DNA from: Chloroflexota bacterium | GTDB lineage: Bacteria; Chloroflexota; Dormibacteria; Aeolococcales; Aeolococcaceae | DNA length: 7,863 bases | NCBI GenBank assembly: GCA_003491925.1 | Contig: DNAU01000183.1 | Span: 1-7,863, forward strand | Direction: 5' to 3' | Shown here: positions 1 through 6,407 of the stretch, one piece after another | How positions within the stretch are numbered: the first letter of the stretch is position 1 | Layout of the letters: each line of letters starts with the position of its first letter | Program-made: the position numbers and the translations under genes | Notes under the pieces: model-generated | What the model was told of the DNA's origin: nothing | Seen by the model: the letters and a program-made list of their open reading frames with translations, nothing else | The model's database searches: none

Positions 1-1
1 G

Positions 2-1192
2 GTGCGCGACATCTCCGCCCGCCTCCGCGCCCGGACGCGAGCGGTCATCCAGTCGGCCGTCCCCCGAGTGCTGAGCGACGCGGCGAGCTTCGACGCCGCC
101 GCGGCTCGCCTCCTCGAGCTGATCGGTCGGAGCCTGGGAATGAGCGGGGGTGAGGTCTGGGTGCTGGTCGGCACGAACGGGCAGACCATGACCCGCCGGG
201 CCACCTGGTGGGATCCGGATTTCGATGCGGGCGAGCCCGGGCCGGCTCGCCGCGAGCTGAGCCACACCGGGCGGGGGCTGCCCGACCGCGTCTGGTCGGC
301 CGCCGCCCCGGTGATCGTCGCCGATCTCACCCGCGATCCTGGCGTGCTCGACCCCGGGGTGGCCCGGCCGGCCGGGCTCGCCGGCGCCATCGGCTTTCCC
401 ATCCCCAGCTATGACCGGGTGATCGGTGTCATCGACTTCTTCTCGCCGGGCCGGCTCTCCGTCGAACCCGGGGTGGTGGAGGCGATGGGCGACATCGGGT
501 GCCAGATCGGCCACTTCCTCGAGCGCCGCCACACGGAGCTGAGCCTGGAGGAGACCGTGGTCCACCTCACCGAGGTGGCGGCCTCCGACTCCCTCACCGG
601 GTTGCGCAACCGCCGCGAGTTCGACCGGCTGCTTGTGACCCTCCCCCGCCAGCGCTTCGCCGTCTTCGCCATCGACGTCGACAACCTGAAGCACGTCAAC
701 GACCACTTCGGCCACGAGGCCGGTGACACCATGCTCCGCGGCGTGGGCCGCGCCCTCGCCACCTGCGTGCGTGGTTGGGACGTGGTGGCCCGCGTCGGTG
801 GCGACGAGTTCGCCGCCCTGATGGTCGACGTCGATCCCGCCCAGGCGGCGATCGCCGCGGAGCGGATGCGAGTCACGGTGGGGGGGATGTCACTCTCCTG
901 CGGGACGCCGCGGATCAGCGTGGGCTGGGCGGTCGGGAGAGCTGGCACTGATCCCCGCGAGGTGGCGCGGCTGGCCGACGCCCACCTCTACGAGGCCAAG
1001 CGCGGTGGCCGCGACCGCGTCTCGGGCGGAGCCTTCGTCAGCCGGGGAGGAGTGGCGACCAGCCCGGAGTGGGCGGTGCGCTCGGGGTGGCCCCCGGAGC
1101 CGGCCGATCCCGCCGCGGCGGACGGATCAGGGAAGCTCGGCGAGGTGCCGGTTCGAGGCCGGAGACACCCGGCTCACCCGACCCGGCCCTGA
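2..1192 (+). CDS. Sensor diguanylate cyclase, PAS remnant-GAF-GGDEF (5' partial)
   Basis: Cytoplasmic enzyme predicted to condense two GTP into c-di-GMP. The first residues (VRDISARLRAR) look like the end of a PAS/PAC domain running into a linker helix, so the gene very probably continues left of the window and the GTG at position 2 is an internal codon. Residues about 20-175 form a GAF domain, with the typical GFPI...VIGVIDFFS strand near 131-148. Residues about 195-340 form the GGDEF domain: it opens with DSLTGLRNRR, has metal and substrate positions D225, N233 and D242, and the GGDEF signature at 266-270. An RxxD inhibitory site (RGWD, 257-260) lies exactly five residues before the signature, so the cyclase should be active and product-inhibited. 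The last ~55 residues are Gly/Pro/Arg-rich and probably disordered. The 3' end overlaps the convergent permease gene by 19 bp. The activating ligand is unknown. Confidence 0.93.
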   Translation: MRDISARLRARTRAVIQSAVPRVLSDAASFDAAAARLLELIGRSLGMSGGEVWVLVGTNGQTMTRRATWWDPDFDAGEPGPARRELSHTGRGLPDRVWSAAAPVIVADLTRDPGVLDPGVARPAGLAGAIGFPIPSYDRVIGVIDFFSPGRLSVEPGVVEAMGDIGCQIGHFLERRHTELSLEETVVHLTEVAASDSLTGLRNRREFDRLLVTLPRQRFAVFAIDVDNLKHVNDHFGHEAGDTMLRGVGRALATCVRGWDVVARVGGDEFAALMVDVDPAQAAIAAERMRVTVGGMSLSCGTPRISVGWAVGRAGTDPREVARLADAHLYEAKRGGRDRVSGGAFVSRGGVATSPEWAVRSGWPPEPADPAAADGSGKLGEVPVRGRRHPAHPTRP

Positions 1193-2376
1193 CCTCCGGG
1201 AGCGTCGGGGACGGGACGGCCGAAGGCGGCCAGGTAGTCTGGATCCGGCCGCCCCTGGATGTGATGGACGTAGGGGACCAGCACCCGGCCGACCAGCACC
1301 TGGATCGCCGCGGCGATCGGCACGGCGAGGAGCGACCCGATCAGGCCGGCGAGCGCCCAGCCCACCACCAGCGCCAGCACCACCGCCAGGGCGGGCAGCG
1401 CGAGCACCCGGTTCATCACCATCGGAACGATGGTGTTGGCGTCGAGGAGCTGCACCACCACCAGCACGATCAGCACCAGCACGGGGTACTCGGGTGAGAC
1501 GGTGAACCCGAGCAGCGCCGCCGGGACGACCCCGAGGATGGCGCCGATCATCGGGATCGCGGCGGCGATGCCCGCGAAGAGGCCGAGCAGGATGGGGCTG
1601 GGCAGGCGGAGCACGGCGCAGGCGATGCCGGTGACGAGGCCGACCACGACCATGTTGATGGCGACCGCGCGCAGGTAGCCGCCCATCCGGTAGCCGGTGT
1701 CCTGGATCACCTCGATCACCAGCTTCTGGGCTCGAGGCGGGAAGAGATCGACCACGAATGACTTCAGCCGGTCGCTGGTGGTGAGCCAGAGGAAGCTCAT
1801 CACCAGGACCAGGATGAGGTCGGCCACCGCGCCGGCGATGGTCCCCCCGATCGTCACCAGGTACTGGCCGGCCTGGCCCAGGACTCCCTCCACCTGGCCG
1901 GTGAGCTGGGCGTTGCTGATGCCGAGGTGCCTCTCGATGCCCTTGATGAAGCTCACCGCCGAGCGCTGGTAGTCGGGGAAGTGGCTCGCCAGGCTCTCGG
2001 CCTCGCTCACCACCGGCTGGACCAGCAGGGCCACGATCCCGGCGAGAACGGCCAGCAGCACGAGGTAGACGATGGCGATGGCCGCGGCGCGGGGGAGGTG
2101 GAGCTCCTCGACGCGATGGACGAGCGGCCGCACCCCCTCGGCGATGACCACCGCGATCAGGAAGAGCAGCACCAGGCTGGCGACCTGGGCGAGCACGTAG
2201 ATCAACCCGAGCACGGCGAGCAGCAGCAGGGCGGCCGCCACCAGGGTGCGCACCCTGATCACCGGGCGTGCCTCTCGCGAGCGCTCCTGAGCGTGGCCGC
2301 TCGCCGGTGCCGTTCCCGGGGAGGGGACGGGTTCCGGCGCGCCCCCCGGCGGTGCCGTCTCGGCGGTCTCGGCCAC
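1174..2376 (-). CDS. AI-2E family transporter (PerM/TqsA-like permease)
   Basis: Polytopic inner-membrane protein of the AI-2E transporter family. Members export small molecules (TqsA exports autoinducer-2) or act as cation/proton antiporters, so the substrate cannot be read from sequence. About eight hydrophobic segments are visible, near residues 43-60, 63-82, 97-119, 176-198, 234-255, 260-290, 297-315 and 328-364. A soluble helical loop (about 120-175) separates segments 3 and 4, as in the family. Conserved blocks are IPMIGAILGVVPAALLGF (274-291), DANTIVPMVMNR (312-323) and the Gly/Pro-rich end (327-356). The start used is a GTG with no clear Shine-Dalgarno, giving a Pro/Ala/Glu-rich 38-residue head absent from most relatives. 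A second GTG at 2262 (V39) has GAGAGG eight bases upstream, would give 362 residues, closer to the family norm, and may be the true start. It lies 40 bp downstream of the F420 reductase gene on the same strand and is probably cotranscribed with it. Confidence 0.9.
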   Translation of the reverse strand: MAETAETAPPGGAPEPVPSPGTAPASGHAQERSREARPVIRVRTLVAAALLLLAVLGLIYVLAQVASLVLLFLIAVVIAEGVRPLVHRVEELHLPRAAAIAIVYLVLLAVLAGIVALLVQPVVSEAESLASHFPDYQRSAVSFIKGIERHLGISNAQLTGQVEGVLGQAGQYLVTIGGTIAGAVADLILVLVMSFLWLTTSDRLKSFVVDLFPPRAQKLVIEVIQDTGYRMGGYLRAVAINMVVVGLVTGIACAVLRLPSPILLGLFAGIAAAIPMIGAILGVVPAALLGFTVSPEYPVLVLIVLVVVQLLDANTIVPMVMNRVLALPALAVVLALVVGWALAGLIGSLLAVPIAAAIQVLVGRVLVPYVHHIQGRPDPDYLAAFGRPVPDAPGGQGRVG

Positions 2377-2393
2377 GGCGCCAACCGTACCAG

Positions 2394-2413
2394 GGATCGG
2401 CGGCCACCGATCC
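2394..2413. repeat. 7-bp inverted repeat in the npdG-permease gap
   Basis: Perfect 7-bp arms GGATCGG (2394-2400) and CCGATCC (2407-2413) surround a six-base loop in the 40-bp gap between the two minus-strand genes. In the transcript the hairpin would form just after the npdG stop codon and 17 bases before the GTG used as the permease start. No T-rich tract follows it on either strand, so it is not a classical intrinsic terminator. It could stabilise the upstream message, attenuate read-through or bind a protein. The arms are seen directly; any function is inference. Confidence 0.5.
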
Positions 2414-2416
2414 GGG

Positions 2417-3085
2417 TCAGAGCCCGGTGAGCCGGACCCCCACCGAGCGATGGGAGAGGCGATTGATGCTGAGCAGGAGCACGGTCAGCTCCTCGAGGTG
2501 CTGGGCGTTGCCGAGCCGGCCGGCGTCCACGACCCGGAATCCCGGGATGAGGCCGGCCACCTCGCCCACCTGCTGCTTGGCGTCGCGGTCATCGCCGCAG
2601 ATGATCACGTCCTCGTCCAGGGCGCGGTCGAGGCGGCTCAGGTGGGAGCTGCTCACGGTGTGGAAGCCGGCGACGATGCGGCTGCCGGCGAGCAGGGCCG
2701 CGACCTGCTCCGCCGCCGAGCCCTCCGCGACCCGAACCGCCACCGGGCCCAGCTCGGGATCGAAGCGGACCGGGACCGTGGTGCTCACCACCACCCTGCC
2801 GCGCAGCGGTCCGGCGAGGGTGGGGAGCAGCTCCGACTGGGCCTCGAAGGGGACGGTGAGGATGACCAGATTCCCCGCCACGGCCGCCTCCTCGTTGGTG
2901 GCTCCGCGGATCGCGGCTCCCCCGCCCAGGGCGCCGACCTGACCGGCGATCTCCGCCGCCCGCTCCTCGGCGCGCCGGCGCTCCCGGGAGCCGATCACCA
3001 CCGGCAGCCCGGCGGCGGCCAGGCGGAGGGCGAGCCCCGGGCCCAGGCGGCCGGTGCCGCCGATCAGGGAGACGCTGGCGGGCAT
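2417..3085 (-). CDS. npdG: NADPH:F420 oxidoreductase (F420-dependent NADP reductase)
   Basis: Cytoplasmic 222-residue enzyme of the NADP oxidoreductase, coenzyme F420-dependent family. It moves hydride between reduced F420 and NADP+. The N-terminal Rossmann fold begins at residue 4 with SLIGGTGRLGPGLA, where the Gly-rich loop is 9-15, followed by IGSR (31-34), whose Ser-Arg is the usual NADP 2'-phosphate clamp. A strand ending in LTVPF (76-80) and the AGFHTVSSSHL block (139-149) follow, and the C-terminus ends as in the family with NAQHLEELTVLLLSIN...VGVRLTGL. Length matches the family (about 210-230). The ATG at 3085 sits directly before the Rossmann strand; the frame stays open far upstream, but only antisense to the aldo/keto reductase gene. 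There is no well-spaced Shine-Dalgarno, so the message may be leaderless. It is divergent from the reductase gene and probably heads a unit with the permease. No F420 biosynthesis gene lies in the window. Function is inferred from motifs. Confidence 0.9.
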   Translation of the reverse strand: MPASVSLIGGTGRLGPGLALRLAAAGLPVVIGSRERRRAEERAAEIAGQVGALGGGAAIRGATNEEAAVAGNLVILTVPFEAQSELLPTLAGPLRGRVVVSTTVPVRFDPELGPVAVRVAEGSAAEQVAALLAGSRIVAGFHTVSSSHLSRLDRALDEDVIICGDDRDAKQQVGEVAGLIPGFRVVDAGRLGNAQHLEELTVLLLSINRLSHRSVGVRLTGL

Positions 3086-3099
3086 GCTCCGAAGTCTAT

Positions 3100-3127
3100 G
3101 GGCAGGAGCACACACGGGGAGGAGCAC
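3100..3127. repeat. Near-perfect 12-bp direct repeat, period 16
   Basis: GGGCAGGAGCAC (3100-3111) recurs as GGGGAGGAGCAC (3116-3127), with 11 of 12 bases identical and a 16-bp period. The pair lies upstream of the npdG start, where a -35 element or a regulator site would be expected. Repeated half-sites of this kind can be operators, but GC-rich DNA also yields them by chance. The repeat is seen; a regulatory role is inference. Confidence 0.35.
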
Positions 3128-3192
3128 CGGCGGCCGAACGCTGGGCGTACCGGCCGTCGGCGCGAATCGCCCTACCACGGTCTCCCTGCCCG

Positions 3193-3216
3193 CTCGGTCA
3201 GAATGGGCATTCCGAG
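3193..3216. promoter_or_regulatory. Candidate operator dyad upstream of the aldo/keto reductase
   Basis: The inner palindrome GAATG-GG-CATTC (3201-3212) is flanked by CTCG (3193-3196) and CGAG (3213-3216), which are also complementary, with four unpaired bases on the left side only. An AT-containing dyad in such GC-rich DNA, overlapping the only -10-like hexamer for the reductase gene and 20 bp before its Shine-Dalgarno, is a reasonable repressor or activator site. No regulator gene lies in the window, so the partner is unknown. Confidence 0.35.
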
Positions 3217-3250
3217 TGGGCCGCAGGCCCGGGTCGAGGGAGTGAGCCAG

Positions 3251-4201
3251 ATGGAGTTCCGTCGCGTCGGTGAGTCCGGTCTCGAGGTGTCGGTGGTCGG
3301 CGTCGGTTGCAACCAGTTCGGCCGCCGGGTGGACGCCGCCGGGGTCGCGCGCATCGTGCACGCGGCTCTCGACGCCGGGGTCACGCTCTTCGACAGCGCC
3401 GACGTCTACGCCGGCGGCGAGTCCGAGCGCCTCCTGGGAGCGGCACTGCGCGGCCGCCGGGATGGCGCCATCGTCGCCACCAAGGTGGGCCAGCAGATGG
3501 GGGAGGGGCCGTACAGCACGGGCGCCTCGCGCCGGCACATCCGGGCCGGGGTCGAGGCCAGCCTCCGCCGGTTGGGGACCGAGTGGATCGACCTCTATCA
3601 GATCCATGTCCCGGACGCCGACACCCCCATCGAGGAGACCCTCTCGGTACTCGACGACCTGATCCGCGAGGGCAAGGTCCGCTACATCGGCTGCTCGAAC
3701 TTCAGCGGCTGGCAGATCGCCGACGCAGATTGGACCTCCTACGTCCACCACCTCAACCGCTTCGTCAGCGCCCAGAACGAGTACAGCCTGCTCAATCGCG
3801 ATGCCGAGTCCGAGGTGGTCCCCGCCTGCGAGCACTTCGGACTCGGCCTGATCCCGTACTTCCCCCTGATGCGCGGCCTGCTGACCGGCCGGTACCGGCG
3901 CGGCGAGGCCGCCCCCGAGGGGGGGAGGCTCTCGGGGGCCTCGGGCGAGCAGTTCCTCACCGACGCCAATTTCGACATCGTCGAAGGGCTCTCCGCCTAC
4001 GCTCGGCACAAGGGCACCGACCTCCTCGGGGTCGCCATCGGGGGCCTGCTGGCGCAGCCGGCGGTGGCCTCGGTCATCGCCGGGGCGAGCCAGGCCGACC
4101 AGGTGCTGGCCAACGTCGAGGCCGCCGAGTGGGAACCGAGCCCCGAGGACCTCGCCGAGCTGGACGAGATCGCCCCGCCTGGGCACCCCGTCTCGGAGTA
4201 G
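3251..4201 (+). CDS. Aldo/keto reductase
   Basis: Cytoplasmic 316-residue NAD(P)H-dependent oxidoreductase of the aldo/keto reductase superfamily, a TIM barrel that reduces aldehydes or ketones to alcohols. The full catalytic tetrad is present: D48 and Y53 in FDSADVYAGGESERLLG, K78 in IVATKVG and H119 in DLYQIHVPD. Other family blocks are GKVRYIGCSNFSGWQI (141-156), the QNEYSLLNR segment (175-183), and the C-terminal cofactor-binding region with PAVASVIAGASQADQVLANV (270-289). The ATG is backed by GAGGGAG eight bases upstream and the barrel begins at once; the frame continues upstream only antisense to npdG. The gene is 13 bp ahead of sucC on the same strand, so all three plus-strand genes are likely one transcript. 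The barrel alone does not reveal the substrate; general aldehyde detoxification is the conservative reading. Confidence 0.93.
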   Translation: MEFRRVGESGLEVSVVGVGCNQFGRRVDAAGVARIVHAALDAGVTLFDSADVYAGGESERLLGAALRGRRDGAIVATKVGQQMGEGPYSTGASRRHIRAGVEASLRRLGTEWIDLYQIHVPDADTPIEETLSVLDDLIREGKVRYIGCSNFSGWQIADADWTSYVHHLNRFVSAQNEYSLLNRDAESEVVPACEHFGLGLIPYFPLMRGLLTGRYRRGEAAPEGGRLSGASGEQFLTDANFDIVEGLSAYARHKGTDLLGVAIGGLLAQPAVASVIAGASQADQVLANVEAAEWEPSPEDLAELDEIAPPGHPVSE

Positions 4202-4214
4202 GCGGCGGGCTTAC

Positions 4215-5402
4215 GTGAAGCTCCTCGAGCACCAGGCCAAGCGGCAATTCGCCCGGGTCGGGATCGCCGTACCCGCCGGCCGGCTGGCGCGGACCCCGGA
4301 GGAGGCGGCCGACGCCGCCCGGGAGCTGGGGCGGGTGGCCGTCAAGGCCCAGGTGCCGATCGGCGGCCGGGGCAAGGCCGGAGGGATCGCGGTCGTCGAC
4401 TCCCCGGAGGCCGCGCGCCGCGAGGCGGCTCGCATCCTGGCCATGGAGATCCGCGGCTATCCGGTCCGGTCGGTGTGGTGCGAGGCGGGGCTCGAGATCG
4501 TCCACGAGCTGTACCTGGGGGTCACCCTTGACCGGGAGCGCCGCCGCCTGGCGCTCATCCTCTCGGCGGCGGGCGGCATGGAGATCGAGGAGGTGGCGGC
4601 CACCTCCCCGGAGCGGATCGCCAAGGTCTGGCCCGACCCGTTCGCCGGGCCGCAGCCCTTCGAGGTCCGCGAGCTCGCCTTCGCGGCGCTGGCTCATGCG
4701 CCGCCACTGGCCGAGGCGCGGGGGCGCCTCGCCGCCGCGCTCGTCCCACTCGCCCAGACGCTGCACCGGCTGGCGGTGGACCTGGACGCCGTGACCTGCG
4801 AGATCAACCCCCTGGTGCTCACCCCGGAGGGGACCCTGGTCGCCGCCGACGGCAAGCTGGAGGTGGACGAGAACGCCGAGTACCGCCATCGGGAGCTGGC
4901 TGCCGAGCTGGCCCTCGACCTGGAGGGCGAGGACGGCAGGACGGGGGAGGATCCCTTTGAGGCCGAGGCCAAGCGCCGCGGCCTCACCTACGTCCACCTC
5001 CCCGGGGGAAGCATCGGCTGCATCGGCAATGGCGCGGGGCTGGTCATGAACACCCTGGACCTGGTCCAGCAGGTCGGCGGCCGGCCCAACAACTTCCTCG
5101 ACATCGGTGGCGGTGCCGGCGCGGAGAAGGTGCGGGCCGCGCTGGAGATGGTCCTCAGCGACCCCGACGTGCGCGGTGTCTTCATCAACATCTTCGGGGG
5201 CATCACCCGCGGCGACGAGGTGGCGCGCGGCGTCGTCCAGGCCCGTGACGAGCTGGGCATCAGGGTTCCCCTGGTGGTGCGGATGACCGGCACCAACGAG
5301 GAGGAGGGACGCCGAATTCTCGCCGCGGCGGGGATCGTGCCCGGGACCAGCGCTCCCGAAGCGGCACGCAAGATCGTCGAGCTGGTCGGGGGCGGAGCGT
5401 GA
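4215..5402 (+). CDS. sucC: Succinyl-CoA synthetase, beta subunit
   Basis: Beta subunit of the ligase that interconverts succinyl-CoA plus NDP and phosphate with succinate plus NTP in the TCA cycle; it works with SucD. It has 395 residues, against about 385-400 for the family. The ATP-grasp half (about 1-225) carries [15 protein letters not shown] (43-57), [10 protein letters not shown] (98-107), the [12 protein letters not shown] block (117-128) and the CEINPL motif (195-200), with N198 and D212 at the Mg-binding positions. The CoA-ligase half (about 255-390) has [15 protein letters not shown] (268-282), [15 protein letters not shown] (292-306) and [14 protein letters not shown] (324-337). 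The GTG start fits the family N-terminus exactly ([11 protein letters not shown]) and has a weak AGGCGG nine bases upstream. ATP versus GTP preference was not determined. Malate-CoA ligase, a close paralogue, is a less likely alternative. Confidence 0.95.
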   Translation: MKLLEHQAKRQFARVGIAVPAGRLARTPEEAADAARELGRVAVKAQVPIGGRGKAGGIAVVDSPEAARREAARILAMEIRGYPVRSVWCEAGLEIVHELYLGVTLDRERRRLALILSAAGGMEIEEVAATSPERIAKVWPDPFAGPQPFEVRELAFAALAHAPPLAEARGRLAAALVPLAQTLHRLAVDLDAVTCEINPLVLTPEGTLVAADGKLEVDENAEYRHRELAAELALDLEGEDGRTGEDPFEAEAKRRGLTYVHLPGGSIGCIGNGAGLVMNTLDLVQQVGGRPNNFLDIGGGAGAEKVRAALEMVLSDPDVRGVFINIFGGITRGDEVARGVVQARDELGIRVPLVVRMTGTNEEEGRRILAAAGIVPGTSAPEAARKIVELVGGGA

Positions 5403-5404
5403 AC

Positions 5405-5435
5405 CGGCCCCTCACCGCCCTGCTTGCCGGGGCCG
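5405..5435. repeat. 7-bp GC-only inverted repeat in the sucC-sucD gap
   Basis: The arms CGGCCCC (5405-5411) and GGGGCCG (5429-5435) are perfectly complementary, with a 17-base loop, and almost fill the 40-bp gap between sucC and sucD. The right arm ends seven bases before the sucD ATG and includes the only G-rich stretch that could serve as its ribosome site, so a folded hairpin might lower sucD translation. No T-tract follows, so it does not look like a terminator. The arms are seen; the effect is inference. Confidence 0.45.
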
Positions 5436-5442
5436 ACCGCTG

Positions 5443-6321
5443 ATGGCGATCCTCGTCGACCGCTCCACCCGCGTGCTGGTCCAGGGCATCACCGGTCGAG
5501 AGGGGAGCTTCCACACCCAGCAGATGCAGGCCTACGGCACCACGGTGGTCGCCGGTGTGGTCCCCGGCCGGGGCGGAGCCGAGGCCCTCGGCGTCCCGGT
5601 CTTCGACACCGTCACGGCCGCGGTCGCGGCCGCCGGGGCCGACACTGCCTTCACCATCGTCCCGCCCGCCTTCGCCGCCGACGCGGTGATGGAGGCGGCC
5701 GCGGCGGGGCTCCGGCTCGGGGTCTGCGTCACCGAGGGCATCCCGGTGCTGGACATGGTCCGGGCGGCGGCCTTCGTGCAGCGCACCGCGATGCGCCTGG
5801 TCGGGCCCAACTGCCCCGGGCTGATGACCCCGGGGGAGGCGAAGATCGGCTTCATCCCCAACCACGTCGGCCGTCCCGGGCGGGTCGGGGTGGTGGCCCG
5901 CAGCGGCACTCTCACCTACGAGGTGATCCAGGGGCTCTCCGACGCCGGCCACGGCGAGACGACGGCGGTGGGCATCGGCGGCGACCCCGTGCTCGGCTCG
6001 ACCTTCGTCGACATCCTCCCCCTCTTCGCCGCCGACCCGGCCACCCACGCGGTGGTGCTGGTCGGCGAGATCGGCGGATCGGACGAGGAGCGGGCGGCGG
6101 AGTGGATCCGCGCCAGTGGCTTCGACAAGCCGGTGGTCGCCTTCATCAGCGGTCGGACCGCTCCCCCCGGCAAGCGGATGGGCCACGCCGGGGCGATCAT
6201 CAGCGGGACCACCGGGTCGGCCCAGGGCAAGATCGACGCGCTCGCGTCCGTCGGCGCCGCGGTGGCCGGCACCATCGAGGACGTGGTCCGGCTGGTCGGG
6301 GAGCGACTCCCCGGTTCCTAG
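5443..6321 (+). CDS. sucD: Succinyl-CoA synthetase, alpha subunit
   Basis: Alpha subunit of succinyl-CoA synthetase. It binds CoA and carries the catalytic phosphohistidine that passes phosphate between succinyl phosphate and the nucleotide site on SucC. The 292 residues align from end to end with the family. The CoA-binding Rossmann half begins [21 protein letters not shown] (1-21) and includes [15 protein letters not shown] (31-45), CVTEGIP (95-101) and GPNCPG (121-126). The ligase half has [11 protein letters not shown] (153-163), [15 protein letters not shown] (176-190), VGEIGG (207-212) and [10 protein letters not shown] (243-252), where H248 is the phosphorylated histidine. The ATG lies where the family starts, though its ribosome site is poor. 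It follows sucC by 40 bp on the same strand and must be expressed with it. No key residue is missing. A malate-CoA ligase role is possible but less likely. Confidence 0.96.
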   Translation: MAILVDRSTRVLVQGITGREGSFHTQQMQAYGTTVVAGVVPGRGGAEALGVPVFDTVTAAVAAAGADTAFTIVPPAFAADAVMEAAAAGLRLGVCVTEGIPVLDMVRAAAFVQRTAMRLVGPNCPGLMTPGEAKIGFIPNHVGRPGRVGVVARSGTLTYEVIQGLSDAGHGETTAVGIGGDPVLGSTFVDILPLFAADPATHAVVLVGEIGGSDEERAAEWIRASGFDKPVVAFISGRTAPPGKRMGHAGAIISGTTGSAQGKIDALASVGAAVAGTIEDVVRLVGERLPGS

Positions 6322-6333
6322 TGCACCGCCCGG

Positions 6334-6407
6334 AGGCGGCCGCCTGGCCCGCGAGCCCGGAAGCAGGCTCCGGACCGCCCCCCCCGCTCCCAGGTCAGGA
6401 CCTGAGC
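6334..6407. terminator. Possible bidirectional terminator region at a convergent junction (weak)
   Basis: The 73-bp gap between sucD and the convergent cyclase gene holds several small dyads: a perfect palindrome AGGCGGCCGCCT (6334-6345), GAGCC/GGCTC arms (6353-6357 and 6366-6370), and CAGGTC-AG-GACCTG (6391-6404), which overlaps the cyclase stop and has outer GCTC/GAGC complements at 6386-6389 and 6404-6407. A run of eight C (6378-6385) lies between them. Transcription from both sides must end near here, but no hairpin is followed by a T-tract on either strand, so assignment as a terminator rests mostly on position. Confidence 0.25.

Larger units (their letters stand above)
3086..3250. promoter_or_regulatory. 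Divergent promoter region between npdG and the aldo/keto reductase
   Basis: This 165-bp gap is the longest stretch without a gene and must hold the start signals for two divergent units. For npdG, TAGACT (minus strand, 3098-3093) matches four of six bases of a -10 box and ends seven bases before the ATG, which would give a nearly leaderless message; I see no convincing -35. For the reductase, CAGAAT (3199-3204) is an equally weak -10 candidate lying on a dyad. A strong GAGGGAG Shine-Dalgarno (3236-3242) sits eight bases before the ATG at 3251 and decides that start. A GGGCC-GCA-GGCCC mini-hairpin (3218-3230) lies just ahead of it. The promoter boxes are tentative. Confidence 0.55.

Noticed and set aside
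1158..1173. GCCGG/CCGGC hairpin directly after the permease stop codon
   Set aside because: A 5-bp GC stem is common by chance here, no T-tract follows, and it lies within the cyclase coding sequence, so I do not call it a terminator.
1127..2407. 426-codon minus-strand frame overlapping the AI-2E permease in another frame
   Set aside because: It is Arg/Gly/Pro-rich with no hydrophobic pattern, whereas the neighbouring frame gives a clear eight-segment membrane protein.
2450..3250. Long in-frame extension upstream of the aldo/keto reductase, open across the whole npdG gene on the opposite strand
   Set aside because: Its translation is Gly/Ala/Arg/Asp-rich without family motifs, while the reductase fold starts at the ATG at 3251 behind a strong Shine-Dalgarno. 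The opposite strand encodes a clear F420 reductase, so this is a GC-rich shadow frame.
3086..4186. Long in-frame extension upstream of npdG, open antisense to the aldo/keto reductase
   Set aside because: The real protein begins at the Rossmann strand encoded from 3085. The extension is low-complexity and mirrors a well-supported gene, so it is not a fusion.
4074..4997. 307-codon open frame on the minus strand opposite sucC
   Set aside because: No domain or ribosome site support, and it spans the AKR end and half of sucC, both firmly identified on the plus strand.
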